64,000 bases of DNA from VRUE01 sp963697805 (GCA_963697805.1 CAVOPB010000002.1:682001-746000), one strand, 5' to 3'; counted from the first letter of the stretch, positions 40,301 through 47,773 are shown. The notes: generated from the letters alone by a model not told the origin. Program-made: numbers and translations.

Positions 40301-41805
40301 ATGCGTTTGACAGCACAGGCCCATCTGGCACCTTGCGCGTGGTCGTCATCGATAACTCACTTGGCTCCCTTGCGGCGTCGGACCCGTACCAGAACCCGCC
40401 CGAGCCCCAGCTTCCCTGGCTCGAATCGGTTCTTGCCGACTCCCGGGCAAAGGGCATCCCGGTCATCGTGATGGGCAATCGCAGCCTGAATATGAATTTC
40501 ACCCCGAAGCTCAATGTTGCCGGCGATGGGGACCAGGTGGCGCGTGTCCTGGTCGCGGGCGGCGCCTCCGCCTACGTCTTCGACAGGCCGGAAGAGAACC
40601 GGCAGATGCGGATCCCCTCGGGGGCAACCGAAACGATTCCGAGTTTTGGCACGGGGACGCTCGGCTATCGCTCCGACATCTCCGGCGTCGTCGGTTCCGA
40701 AAGGGCCGATGCGCTGTTCGGAGACAGTGGCGTGCTGATCCTCGAAGTCGGTAGCCCAGCCGCAGGCTCGAACGTCGCCGGGGTCCAGGTGCGCCTAATC
40801 CCGGTGATCGAAGACCTCTCGTTGGAGGCCACCGACGGCACACTTCTGCGCAGGTCGCGTCCGGCGCTATTTCGCGGGCTGGGTCGCCGGCCGCGCGGAG
40901 GGGATCGTTGGGGCCAGGCGTCGGCCGGTTCCGGCAACCCCAACCCGGCCGGAAGTGACCCCTACACCGAATTACCCCCGGATCAGTGCCTTATCGCCGG
41001 CTGCTCCTCGCGGGTGTCCCCCGAGTACAGCTTCACCTCCTCCGATCCCGACATCGCCGACTTCGTCCGTCAGGACCCGGCCTCGACCAACCTCCGCAAG
41101 CCCTACCTCGACGCCAGCGACAAGGTCGTCACCGACATCACCTCGGGCCTGCTGTGCCCGTTCAACGCCGGCACGACGACGGTCACGGTCAAGGCCGGCG
41201 GCTACTCCTACTCCGAACCGGTGACGGTCCTAGGCGGCAGCGTCCAGCGTCCCTGCGGGACCCGGCCGCTGCGACCGGACAGGTTCAAACGCGCGGCCCC
41301 GGTCGCCGCGCCCCCCGCTCCGCCGCCGCCGGCTCCGGCGCCGGGCGGGAGCCCGCCGGTCGAGTTCAGCCCACCGCCACCGCCTCCGCCTCCGCTGGTA
41401 CAGCCGCCCGCGGTCGCGCCGCCCCCTGCTCCGAAACCGCCGCCGCCGAGCCCGCCGCCTCCGGCCTTCATCCCCCCGGCGGCTCCCCCAGTCGCTCCGG
41501 TGCCGGCCATGGTCCCGCCGCCTCCACCGCCGATCGTACGTCCGCTGCCGCCCGGCGGCGCGCCGGCGAGGACCTACCAGGTCGAGGAAAAGGAAGAGGA
41601 GGAGGCGGCGATCGAGGAATCGCAGGCCTTCTCGCGCCATGAGCCGGGGGGGACCCAGCTGAAGGTCCCGCCCTACCTGCTGGGGCTGGTCCTGCTGGCG
41701 GCATTCGCCGGTGCCACGGCCCGCGGCGGGCCCAGGGCGAAACGGCGCAGCCGTCCCGCCGCCGCACTGACAATCGCAAACCGCTCGGCAAGGAGTCGAA
41801 GATGA
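37345..41805 (+). CDS. Giant surface protein: propeller, degenerate phosphoesterase-like domain, Pro-rich stalk, C-terminal anchor
   Basis: 1486 residues from TTG 37345, which overlaps the previous TGA; frame-open sequence further upstream lies over the preceding gene and is not part of it. Signal peptide (LLGFGCLLAILMAFAAHA). Residues 40-830 hold propeller-like units (RGVAWPEPGRAHAVGDLGAM, MDIAFDPADPNRGYAVGRNG, NLTSIAFAGSQAIVAAGGG). Residues about 850-1080 follow a metallophosphoesterase layout, but metal motifs are lost: LLYTGNRVRSG for GDxx, PALGSDDVAG for GNHD, VIVMGNRSLN for GHxH. A Cys-containing Big-like domain, a tract of about 110 residues rich in PPPPP and an acidic patch precede a TM helix (PYLLGLVLLAAFAGATA) and a basic tail. 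It is probably anchored in the membrane with the stalk crossing the wall. Confidence 0.8.
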   Translation: MRRRIAHLLGFGCLLAILMAFAAHAPGETQPPTVGPLPQLGTADPEMTLIGAAPGGVAGEAWGYRVLPLAVGSVKVGDRSLRFGSSADPAHPEPQLAFLRHTGSASWQVFDTPVDQNGNPYRNVFPNQLSGRITREGGGVLVGRDTGRAVGEQAVVLLHNPGGNWHAIENPSPEVMLPAEGEAPAESLAGEQGSGAIADAAYDEGGETGVMFAPMGRSVTDGIIRYDGHGWVRDRVEVPSASESRFHVIAIDASGLGNAWAIAEPAESLNRSVVLLERTSTSEGGLWVERPLTGSPFAERDDPGQGIAGAHPIGGAAQPLTVTTDGLWIDLTSQIEGVGRDVTLYYDIGDGTVRGAWCDASICANGPLGARFSRQGGYRSFAWPGDGFGTRIITNPLDSQGGENTNRGTYLRFAEGAFSRLPGGGGNFRASGAFANADSGWLEGPVEISTKSPPERLQSWPISIRAPLTDVTPAPGAPQGPLGSGALAVGFDGSVARYLPGQGWKREFLLSSSGAVNKANLRGVAWPEPGRAHAVGDLGAMWMWNAADDLWVTDPGVPIGFEGNLMDIAFDPADPNRGYAVGRNGVVLGYGKSWDQMALPPGYENANLTSIAFAGSQAIVAAGGGLLVNDGGAWRVDASAQALLDRVRPGNPFLYAVAGLPDGGAVAAGRDIVIERDGPNSPWRFSSQPLPGSTAIAAAAVRDGPVVRAIVSVVPRLAYPPADDLPEPDPNVPPPIPPPFSLPGDGYLLRETAIGWEDEQRTAFASSSNDSPIKSDPILALLLDHAGNGWAVGGWSGDTDSAGRGSSARNGGGHAIRERVRTAAVFRYGDGTPAAVPSARVEAPPMPAGPIRMAVAGNAECDSSCAELAPQALGPDRTLSDALRFVDQLRGGGDGPRALLYTGNRVRSGLDPYDAARYAELLGGQPGLPVYPALGSDDVAGGDGVASFESAFASFPAPLGTGAAPNGISTAGIPGAAAAGGARTHYAFDSTGPSGTLRVVVIDNSLGSLAASDPYQNPPEPQLPWLESVLADSRAKGIPVIVMGNRSLNMNFTPKLNVAGDGDQVARVLVAGGASAYVFDRPEENRQMRIPSGATETIPSFGTGTLGYRSDISGVVGSERADALFGDSGVLILEVGSPAAGSNVAGVQVRLIPVIEDLSLEATDGTLLRRSRPALFRGLGRRPRGGDRWGQASAGSGNPNPAGSDPYTELPPDQCLIAGCSSRVSPEYSFTSSDPDIADFVRQDPASTNLRKPYLDASDKVVTDITSGLLCPFNAGTTTVTVKAGGYSYSEPVTVLGGSVQRPCGTRPLRPDRFKRAAPVAAPPAPPPPAPAPGGSPPVEFSPPPPPPPPLVQPPAVAPPPAPKPPPPSPPPPAFIPPAAPPVAPVPAMVPPPPPPIVRPLPPGGAPARTYQVEEKEEEEAAIEESQAFSRHEPGGTQLKVPPYLLGLVLLAAFAGATARGGPRAKRRSRPAAALTIANRSARSRR

Positions 41806-42530
41806 CCAACCCCCGCACAACCGGCCTCGTCGCTTGGGCCGCTCTCGCCCTCGCCCTCGGCGCCTTCGTCTTATCGGGCGCGGCGGAATCTCTGGCGGCG
41901 CGCGGACTCCCCGGCGCCAGCCTGCAGCCGCGGAAGTTCGGGATCCTCCGGCTCAACAAGAAGAAGAAGTTCCCGGCCAGCGTGCTGCCGGCCAAGGTCT
42001 TCGACCACTGCTCGCCGGAGACGGTGCGAATCGGGACGGTCTGCATGATGACCAACCCCTATCCGCTCGAAAAGAACGACATCGGCAAGAACGACTACTT
42101 CTTCGCGACCCAAGAGTGCGCCGAGCTCGGCGGCTACCTGCCGACCGCGGCGCAGCTGATCGGGGCGGCCAACCGGGTCAAACTCGCCGGCAGGGTCGAC
42201 GACAACGAAGTGACAGCCTCGACCGACATCGACCCGACCGACGGGCTCAAGGACAAGCGCGAGATGAGCGCCACCCTGACGACGACCGCCTCGGGCGGGA
42301 GGGCGGCCGGCTCGGAGGGCGTGAGCGAACAGTCACGCGGCGACCCCAAGCTCGGCGAGCCCGACCCGGCGCCGCTACCGGCCGACCCGGCTCCCGAAAC
42401 GCTCCAATACGTAACCGTCTACGACAACGGTGACCACGGCGGCTTCGCCGGCGCAAAACCGGTCAGCCAGCCGGAGAACTTCCGCTGTGCCTTCAACCGC
42501 GCCCAGGGCAACGCCGGCGAGATCAAATAG
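41802..42530 (+). CDS. Secreted protein of unknown function, coupled to the giant surface protein
   Basis: A 242-residue exported protein starting with an ATGA overlap. The N-terminus (LVAWAALALALGAFVLSGAA) is a signal peptide or anchor. The body contains FDHCSPETVRIGTVCMM, a Cys pair, then a helix with FFATQECAELGGYLPTAAQL and a polar, Asp/Ser/Thr-rich middle. The ending YVTVYDNGDHGGFAGAKP plus FRCAFNRAQG carries another Cys. The ATQECAELGGYLPTAAQL segment resembles the formylglycine-sulfatase/C-lectin-type fold seen in some surface proteins, but this is weak. It is the last gene of the envelope block; a hairpin lies about 180 nt downstream. Confidence 0.72.
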   Translation: MTNPRTTGLVAWAALALALGAFVLSGAAESLAARGLPGASLQPRKFGILRLNKKKKFPASVLPAKVFDHCSPETVRIGTVCMMTNPYPLEKNDIGKNDYFFATQECAELGGYLPTAAQLIGAANRVKLAGRVDDNEVTASTDIDPTDGLKDKREMSATLTTTASGGRAAGSEGVSEQSRGDPKLGEPDPAPLPADPAPETLQYVTVYDNGDHGGFAGAKPVSQPENFRCAFNRAQGNAGEIK

Positions 42531-42713
42531 AGCCACATTCCGCCCGCGTGCTCGCTCCGCTCGGGCCTGAAGAAACAGAGATGGACAGGCCCTCGCTCCC
42601 GCGTCCGCCGCGGGCGGGTGGTCGCGCGCCCGTCAACCGCTGCCCCGCCCAGGTCACCAATTAGCGTGCATCACGATCTGATTCTCTGCGAGCGGCGCTG
42701 ATGCGACACATAG

Positions 42714-42738
42714 CCGCCATCTCCTCAGGAGATGGCGG
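42714..42738. terminator. Bidirectional hairpin between convergent genes
   Basis: CCGCCATCTCCT (42714-42725) and AGGAGATGGCGG (42727-42738) form an almost perfect palindrome with a minimal loop. It begins 3 nt past the stop of the minus-strand regulator at 42741 and lies 183 nt past the plus-strand gene. The rest of 42531-42713 shows only a weak 7-bp inverted repeat (42563-42592). Confidence 0.65.
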
Positions 42739-42740
42739 AT

Positions 42741-43076
42741 TTATGCCTCTTCCGGGGAAAAGCGGTAGCCGACGCCGAAGTGGGTGTGGATGTAGCGCCA
42801 GTCCGGGGCGACGAGCTCGAGCTTGTGGCGAACCTTGCGGACAAGGACGTCGACCGAGCGGTCGCGCCGCGGCATCTCCCCGCCCCACATCAGCTCGTAG
42901 ATCTCGGGTCGCTGGACGACGCTGTCGAGTCGCTCCGATAGCAGCAGGAAGAGCTCGAACTCGCGCACGGTCAGGCCCGCTCGCCGGCCGTCGACCAACA
43001 CCTGAAGCTCGGCCGAGCGGATCTCGACGTTGGCGATCCGCAGCGATCGACGCGCGGTGGAGGGAGGGGACATCAT
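42741..43076 (-). CDS. Receiver-less PhoB/OmpR-type winged-helix regulator
   Basis: A 111-residue stand-alone DNA-binding domain. It carries the complete OmpR/PhoB C-terminal fold: LRIANVEIRSAELQVLVDG (N-terminal sheet), GLTVREFELFLLLSERLDSVV (helices 1-2), RPEIYELMWGGEMPRRDRSV and DVLVRKVRHKLELV (recognition helix), WRYIHTHFGVGYRF (C-terminal hairpin wing). The phospho-receiver domain is missing, and upstream sequence is promoter, not coding, so this is not a truncation of a visible larger gene. It is divergent from pstS; a 40-bp array of PHO-box units lies 40 nt upstream of its ATG. It is likely the local phosphate regulator, or a co-regulator competing with a full-length PhoP elsewhere. 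Confidence 0.88.
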   Translation of the reverse strand: MMSPPSTARRSLRIANVEIRSAELQVLVDGRRAGLTVREFELFLLLSERLDSVVQRPEIYELMWGGEMPRRDRSVDVLVRKVRHKLELVAPDWRYIHTHFGVGYRFSPEEA

Positions 43077-43115
43077 CGGCGCACGCGAAGGCTCCCCGAT
43101 CGACGGTGTCGATCC

Positions 43116-43155
43116 GGTGAACCTCCTGTGTAGGACTGGTGAAGTTTTGGATAAC
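43116..43155 (-). promoter_or_regulatory. PHO-box array facing the winged-helix regulator gene
   Basis: Read on the minus strand, four 7-nt units sit in exact 11-nt register: GTTATCC, CTTCACC, CTACACA, GTTCACC, with 4-nt spacers AAAA, AGTC, GGAG. This matches the actinobacterial PhoP consensus of repeated GTTCACC units. It ends 39 nt before the regulator's ATG at 43076. Confidence 0.72.
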
Positions 43156-43158
43156 GCC

Positions 43159-43198
43159 TGTCACCAGTTCTTATCCAGCTAGTTACGTCGCGTTCACT
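43159..43198 (+). promoter_or_regulatory. PHO-box array facing pstS
   Basis: On the plus strand, four 7-nt units occur in 11-nt register: TGTCACC, CTTATCC, AGTTACG, GTTCACT, with 4-nt spacers AGTT, AGCT, TCGC. It lies back to back with the minus-strand array, 3 bp apart, and 73 nt before the pstS start codon. Confidence 0.7.
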
Positions 43199-43271
43199 TT
43201 GAAAGGCCGCCCGGATTCGACACTTGCCGAGACCGGAACCTGTGTCACGAGCCCACGGAGCTGCCACCGAA

Positions 43272-44078
43272 ATGAATCGCACTCGCCTTTCGATCCTCGT
43301 CGCCGTCGCCGCGCTAAGCCTCTCTCTGATCGCGACCGCCTCGGCCTCCGCGGTGACGATCACGCTCAGTGGCTCGACCTCGATCGCGCCGCTCGCCACG
43401 AAGCTCGCGAAGGCGTTTGTGAAGCAGAACAAGGGGACGAAGTTCGTGATCCTCCAGGGCGGTTCCGACATCGGGATCACCGATGTCTCACGCGGTCGTG
43501 TGACCCTCGGGATGTCCTCCCGTGACCCGAAAGCCGCCGACCCCGGCGGAATCGTGTTCAACAAAATCGCCCGCGACGCGGTCTGCGTGGTCACCAACCC
43601 GGGCAACCCGCTGCCGGGCCTGAGCCAGGCCCAGGTTCAGGACATCTTCTCCGGCCGGGTCAGGAGCTGGAGCGATGTCGAAGGCTCGGGGACCAGTGGG
43701 CCGATCGATCTCGTCGTCCGCACTGCCGCCTCCGGTACCCAGGACGCGTTCCAGAACATCTTCATGGGCGTCACCCTGAGGGTGGCGGGCAGCGCGACGA
43801 CGAAAGCGTCGAACGGCCTCCAGGCGCAGACGGTCAAGTCCGACCCCAACGCGATCGGATACGCCTCGTTCAGCTTCACCAAGGGCCTCTTCGACGTGCC
43901 GTATCAGGGCGTCCCCTGCACCCTGCGCAACGCCAAGTCCGGCCAGTACCCCGGGACCCGCAACTTCTACCTGGTCAGCCGAGGCAGGGCCACGGGCGTG
44001 GCGAAGGAATTCATCAACTTCGCCCGCAGCGCCGCAGCCGCCCCGATCGTCTCGAGCGACTGGGTTCCCCTCAGCTAG
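43272..44078 (+). CDS. pstS: Phosphate ABC transporter substrate-binding protein PstS
   Basis: A 268-residue exported phosphate-binding protein. The signal peptide (RLSILVAVAALSLSLIATASA) is followed by the canonical loops: TLSGSTSIAPLATKLAKAF, ILQGGSDIGITDVSRGRVTL (phosphate-contacting SDIG), MSSRDPK, LVVRTAASGTQDAFQNI (SGT phosphate loop) and SDPNAIGYASFSF. No lipobox is present, so it may be free or retained in the wall. ATG 43272 is chosen over an upstream in-frame start at 43224 because the signal peptide follows it directly. The downstream pstC begins on the last base of the stop codon. Confidence 0.94.
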   Translation: MNRTRLSILVAVAALSLSLIATASASAVTITLSGSTSIAPLATKLAKAFVKQNKGTKFVILQGGSDIGITDVSRGRVTLGMSSRDPKAADPGGIVFNKIARDAVCVVTNPGNPLPGLSQAQVQDIFSGRVRSWSDVEGSGTSGPIDLVVRTAASGTQDAFQNIFMGVTLRVAGSATTKASNGLQAQTVKSDPNAIGYASFSFTKGLFDVPYQGVPCTLRNAKSGQYPGTRNFYLVSRGRATGVAKEFINFARSAAAAPIVSSDWVPLS

Positions 44079-45076
44079 TGAACGTGGGGGGCGCCCCCCG
44101 GCGCGGCACGCCTTTCTGGTCCGACCGCCGCGTCGAGCTGCTGCTCGGCGGGATCGCCTGCGTCGTGCTGGCGATCATCGCCGGGATGATCATCTTCGTC
44201 TTCAGCAGGGCGATGCCCTCGTTCACCCACAACGGGCTCGCCTGGTTCGGCGGCGGCGGTGACGTCGACCTTCAGCTCGAAGACATCTTCAACTCGCCCA
44301 GCGACCCCTCCAAGTACGTCTACACCCTGCATGCCTGGCCGCTGCTCTGGGGCACATTCCTGGTCACCGCCCTCTCCGTCGCGGTCGGGATCGTCTTCTC
44401 CCTGTTCGCCGCGATCTTCATCGTCGAGTTCGCACCCCCGGCGCTGAACCGCCTGCTCGAGCCGGTGGTGAGGCTCCTCGCCGCGGTTCCGTCGGTGGTC
44501 TACGGGCTGATCGGGATCCTCGTGATCGTCCCCTGGGTCGCGGAGCACTTCATCAGCCTCGGGCGCAAGGAATCGGTCGCCAACGTGGTCCAGCTCGACG
44601 GCTCGAGCCTGATCGTCGGAGTGCTGATCCTGACCGTGATGATCGTGCCGATCATGATCGCGATCGTGGTCGATGCGCTGCGGGCGGTGCCGCGGACCTG
44701 GACCGAGGGGGCGGCGGCGCTAGGCGCCAATCGCTGGCGGGTGATGTGGACGATCTCGGTCCACACCGCGAGGCCCGCGATCGTGGCCGCGGCGGTTCTG
44801 GCCACGGCACGGGCGCTGGGCGAGGCGATCATGCTCTCGATGGTCGCCGGCTCGGCGAGCTTCGCGCCCAACCCGATCGACGGGGTCACCTTCCTCTTCG
44901 AGCCGACCAGGCCGCTCGCCTCGGCGCTGGTCGAGAACGTCGAGGGCCTCTCGGTCAAGCCGTTCGGCCAGACGCTGTTCGCCTTCGCCGCGGTCCTCCT
45001 CGTCTCCAGCATGTTCCTCTCGATCGCCGGGTTCATCGCCAAGCAGCCGATGCGGAAATACGGAGTTCGCCCGTGA
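44078..45076 (+). CDS. pstC: Phosphate ABC transporter permease PstC
   Basis: A 332-residue permease with six predicted helices and a large loop after TM1 (DLQLEDIFNSPSDPSKYVYT). The ABC permease EAA motif is visible as EGAAALGANRWRVMWTISVH, and ARALGEAIMLSMVAGSAS is conserved in PstC. The PSVVYGLIGILVIVPWV segment is also typical. GTG 44078 shares its G with the pstS stop, and the gene overlaps pstA by GTGA. This gives tight translational coupling of S, C and A. Confidence 0.95.
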   Translation: MNVGGAPRRGTPFWSDRRVELLLGGIACVVLAIIAGMIIFVFSRAMPSFTHNGLAWFGGGGDVDLQLEDIFNSPSDPSKYVYTLHAWPLLWGTFLVTALSVAVGIVFSLFAAIFIVEFAPPALNRLLEPVVRLLAAVPSVVYGLIGILVIVPWVAEHFISLGRKESVANVVQLDGSSLIVGVLILTVMIVPIMIAIVVDALRAVPRTWTEGAAALGANRWRVMWTISVHTARPAIVAAAVLATARALGEAIMLSMVAGSASFAPNPIDGVTFLFEPTRPLASALVENVEGLSVKPFGQTLFAFAAVLLVSSMFLSIAGFIAKQPMRKYGVRP

Positions 45077-46110
45077 ATCAAACAGTTCCGCCCACTTCCT
45101 CGGCTCCCGCAGGCGGCGAAGGAGTCATGTATGGATCGCCGCCCGCTCCCGCGGTCGGAAGTGGGCGGGGAGGTGCCAGGCCGCCCCTGGATAGCGTCCG
45201 CAGCTGGCCGCTGCGCGACCAGCTCGGCTACTTCGCCGCCTGGGGGGCGGGGCTGATCCTGATCGCGATCGCGGCCGCGATCGTCATCTACATGGCGGTC
45301 AAGGGCGCCCAGTACTTCGACCTCGGCCTGCTCACCGAAAGCCCCAACTCGACCCTCGACCAGTCCCAGAGCGGGGGCTTCAGGGACCCGCTGATCGGGA
45401 CCGCGATCCTGCTCGTGCTCTCGACCATCTTCGCGGCGCCGCTCGGGGTCGTGATCGCCGTATGGCTGACCGAGTACGGCCGCCCCTACGCCCTCGCGCG
45501 GGCGGTCGAGTCGGCGGTCGAGATCGTCGCCGGCACCCCCAGCATCGTCCTCGCGATGTTCGGGCTCATCTTCTTCCAGCAGCAGTGGATCAGCTTCCTC
45601 ACCTTCAGTGCCGAAGGCTCGGGGGTGGTCCTCGGCCGCTCCTTCATCGCCGCCGCCGCGATGATGTCGCTGATCGCCCTGCCGCTGGTGGTCGGCGCGA
45701 CCCGCGAGGCGCTGAACTCGATCCCCGGCCATGTTCGCGAGGCCTCCTACGCGCTCGGCAAGACCAAGGCGGCCACCATCCGCCGCGTCCTCCTGCCCGC
45801 GGCCAGGCCCGGCATCGGCACCGGCACCGCACTGGGGATGGGTCGCGTCGCCGGCGACACCGCGATCGTCGTCGTCCTGCTCGGTGCCGTCCTCCAGATC
45901 CAGAACGGGGGCGGCGGCAGCGTCTTCGGCCTCTTCCGTGGCATCGGCAGCACCCTGACCAGCTACGTCTATTACAACTCGCCGGCCGGCGAGGGCCTGG
46001 CTCCCGAGAAAGCCTATTTCGCCGCCTTCGTCCTGCTCCTGGTCGTGATCGCCCTCAACTTCGTCGTCGCCAAACTCGCGGGGAGGGGTCAGGACCGATG
46101 GATCAAATGA
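45073..46110 (+). CDS. pstA: Phosphate ABC transporter permease PstA
   Basis: A 345-residue permease. The GTG start at 45073 overlaps the pstC stop (GTGA) and has CGGAG upstream; ATG 45127 is an alternative that would shorten an unstructured Pro/Gly-rich leader of about 45 residues. Six helices are predicted. The EAA loop reads REASYALGKTKAATIRRVLLPAA, preceded by GTPSIVLAMFGLIFF, and TALGMGRVAGDTAIVVVLLGA matches PstA. The cytoplasmic leader is longer than usual. It ends in an overlap of 13 nt with pstB. Confidence 0.95.
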   Translation: MNQTVPPTSSAPAGGEGVMYGSPPAPAVGSGRGGARPPLDSVRSWPLRDQLGYFAAWGAGLILIAIAAAIVIYMAVKGAQYFDLGLLTESPNSTLDQSQSGGFRDPLIGTAILLVLSTIFAAPLGVVIAVWLTEYGRPYALARAVESAVEIVAGTPSIVLAMFGLIFFQQQWISFLTFSAEGSGVVLGRSFIAAAAMMSLIALPLVVGATREALNSIPGHVREASYALGKTKAATIRRVLLPAARPGIGTGTALGMGRVAGDTAIVVVLLGAVLQIQNGGGGSVFGLFRGIGSTLTSYVYYNSPAGEGLAPEKAYFAAFVLLLVVIALNFVVAKLAGRGQDRWIK

Positions 46111-47024
46111 CCCCCGGCCCGCCGCCGCCGGTTCGCAGGATCGTCGTCGAGAGCGAGCCGACTGTGGTCCAACCCCCGCCCGGCGCAAACGCCGCCGCCG
46201 GCAACGGGGCCGCGGGCGCGGTCGGTCTGGCCGCCCCGGTGAGGCGCCCGCAGCCGAGCACCGGGCCGAAGATCGAACGGATGCGGACCGAGGGCGTCTC
46301 GATCGCCTACGGGGACAAGGTCGCCGTCAACCAGGTGACGCTCCCGGTCCGCCAGGGTGAGGTGCTGGCCCTGATCGGCCCCTCGGGGTGCGGCAAGACA
46401 ACCCTGCTGCGCTCGCTGAACCGGTTGGTCGAGATCACCCCGACCGCGACCCGAAGCGGCCGCATCACCCTCGACGGCGAGGACATCGACCAGATGGAGG
46501 TGACGGCTCTGCGGCGCCGGATCAGCATGGTCTTCCAGCAGCCGAACCCGTTCCCGATGAGCGTCTTCGACAACATCGCCTACGCGCTGCGGGAGCAGGG
46601 CTCGGGCCGGCCGCGCAAGGACGAGCTCTACAACTACGTCGGCGACGCACTGCTGCGCGCCGGGCTCTGGGACGAGGTGGGCGCGACGCTCGATCACCCG
46701 GCGCTCCGCCTCTCCGGCGGCCAGCAGCAGCGGCTCTGCATCGCCCGCGCCCTCGCGGCACGGCCCGAGGTGCTGCTGCTCGACGAGCCATGCTCGGCCC
46801 TCGATCCGCGCTCGACCCAGGTGATCGAGGAGCTGATCCTCAAACTGCGCGATGAGGTGGCGGTCGTGATCGTCACCCACAACATGCAGCAGGCGCTGCG
46901 GATCGCCGATCACGTCGGCTTCATGTACCTCGGTGAGCTGGTCGAGTACGGGCCGGCGGAGCAGGTGTTCGGCTCACCGCGCGAGCCCCGGACCCGCGAG
47001 TACGTGGGGGGCGCGTTCGGATGA
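46098..47024 (+). CDS. pstB: Phosphate ABC transporter ATP-binding protein PstB
   Basis: A 308-residue ATPase energising phosphate uptake. Walker A is IGPSGCGKTTLLRSLNRL, with the PstB-specific RSLNR after it. The Q-loop MVFQQPNPFPMSVFDNIAY is diagnostic of PstB. The signature is LSGGQQQRLCIARALA, Walker B is LLLDEPCSALDP, and the switch His lies in VIVTHNMQQA. An N-terminal extension of about 58 residues, Pro/Ala-rich, is unusual. ATG 46098 is preferred over 46107 because GGAGGGG (46082-46088) is well spaced. phoU, normally next, is absent; a lipoprotein gene overlaps the stop by 4 nt. Confidence 0.96.
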   Translation: MDQMTPGPPPPVRRIVVESEPTVVQPPPGANAAAGNGAAGAVGLAAPVRRPQPSTGPKIERMRTEGVSIAYGDKVAVNQVTLPVRQGEVLALIGPSGCGKTTLLRSLNRLVEITPTATRSGRITLDGEDIDQMEVTALRRRISMVFQQPNPFPMSVFDNIAYALREQGSGRPRKDELYNYVGDALLRAGLWDEVGATLDHPALRLSGGQQQRLCIARALAARPEVLLLDEPCSALDPRSTQVIEELILKLRDEVAVVIVTHNMQQALRIADHVGFMYLGELVEYGPAEQVFGSPREPRTREYVGGAFG

Positions 47025-47773
47025 GGCTGAGTGGCGCCGCCCCGGTCACGCTCGTCCTTGCCGCCGGCGTCGCCCTGGTCAGCGCCGGCTGCGAATCGAC
47101 CCAGGACAAGAGCGCCAGGATCGCCGCTGAACTCGGGCCGGTGAAACAGGAACAGGGCCTGAAGATCACCGAGCGCAGCAAGGACGTGAAGGTCCTCGGC
47201 ACGACGCTGTTGGCCGAAAAGGAAGGGACCGCGGTCGTGGTCGAGGTCCGCAATGAATCCGAAAAGGACCTGATCGAAGTCCCGATCGCGATCGACGTCG
47301 TCGACGCGAAGGGCAAGAGCATCTACCGCAACAACATCCCTGGCATCGACCCGGCTCTCGCCGCGGTCCCCTTCATCCCCGCCGGGGGCGTCGTCGACTG
47401 GGTCAACGACCAGGTGCTCGCGGTCGGCAAGCCGGTCGCGGCGAAGGCGATCGTCGGCGCCAGCGATCGGTCCTTCTCCGGAGAGCAGCCGAAGATCACG
47501 GTGAGCGCGCCGAAGCTCGAGGGCGACCCGTTCACCGGGGTCAGCGCCAGCGGCGAGGTCGAGAACGAAAGCGGCGAAGACCTTCAGCGGGTGCTCCTCT
47601 ATGGCGTGGCCAGGAAGGGCGACAGGATCGTCGCCGCGGGCCGCGGCGCGATCGAACACTTCAAGACCGGAGGCAAACCGCAGCCCTACCACATCTTCTT
47701 CATCGGCGACCCACGCGGGGCCGACCTCACCGTGACCGAATTCCCCAGCCTTCCGGGCCAGCGGCAGCCATGA
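47021..47773 (+). CDS. Lipoprotein encoded directly after pstB
   Basis: A 250-residue predicted lipoprotein. MRLSGAAPVTLVLAAGVALVSAGC has a lipobox at the Cys. The mature domain contains a beta-sandwich like those of FxLYD/DUF3426-type proteins: GTAVVVEVRNESEKDLIEVP, IDVVDAKGKSIYRNN, AAVPFIPAGGVVDWVNDQV. A second similar unit follows (FTGVSASGEVENESGEDLQR, VLLYGVARKGDRIVAAG). The two units suggest an internal duplication. ATGA overlaps link it to pstB and to the next gene. A role in phosphate uptake or envelope sensing is inferred only from the operon. Confidence 0.82.
   Translation: MRLSGAAPVTLVLAAGVALVSAGCESTQDKSARIAAELGPVKQEQGLKITERSKDVKVLGTTLLAEKEGTAVVVEVRNESEKDLIEVPIAIDVVDAKGKSIYRNNIPGIDPALAAVPFIPAGGVVDWVNDQVLAVGKPVAAKAIVGASDRSFSGEQPKITVSAPKLEGDPFTGVSASGEVENESGEDLQRVLLYGVARKGDRIVAAGRGAIEHFKTGGKPQPYHIFFIGDPRGADLTVTEFPSLPGQRQP

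Noticed and set aside
42563..42592. Inverted repeat GGGCCTG/CAGGCCC as terminator of the envelope block
   Set aside because: Only 7 bp with an 16-nt loop and no T-run; the 12-bp palindrome at 42714-42738 is far stronger.
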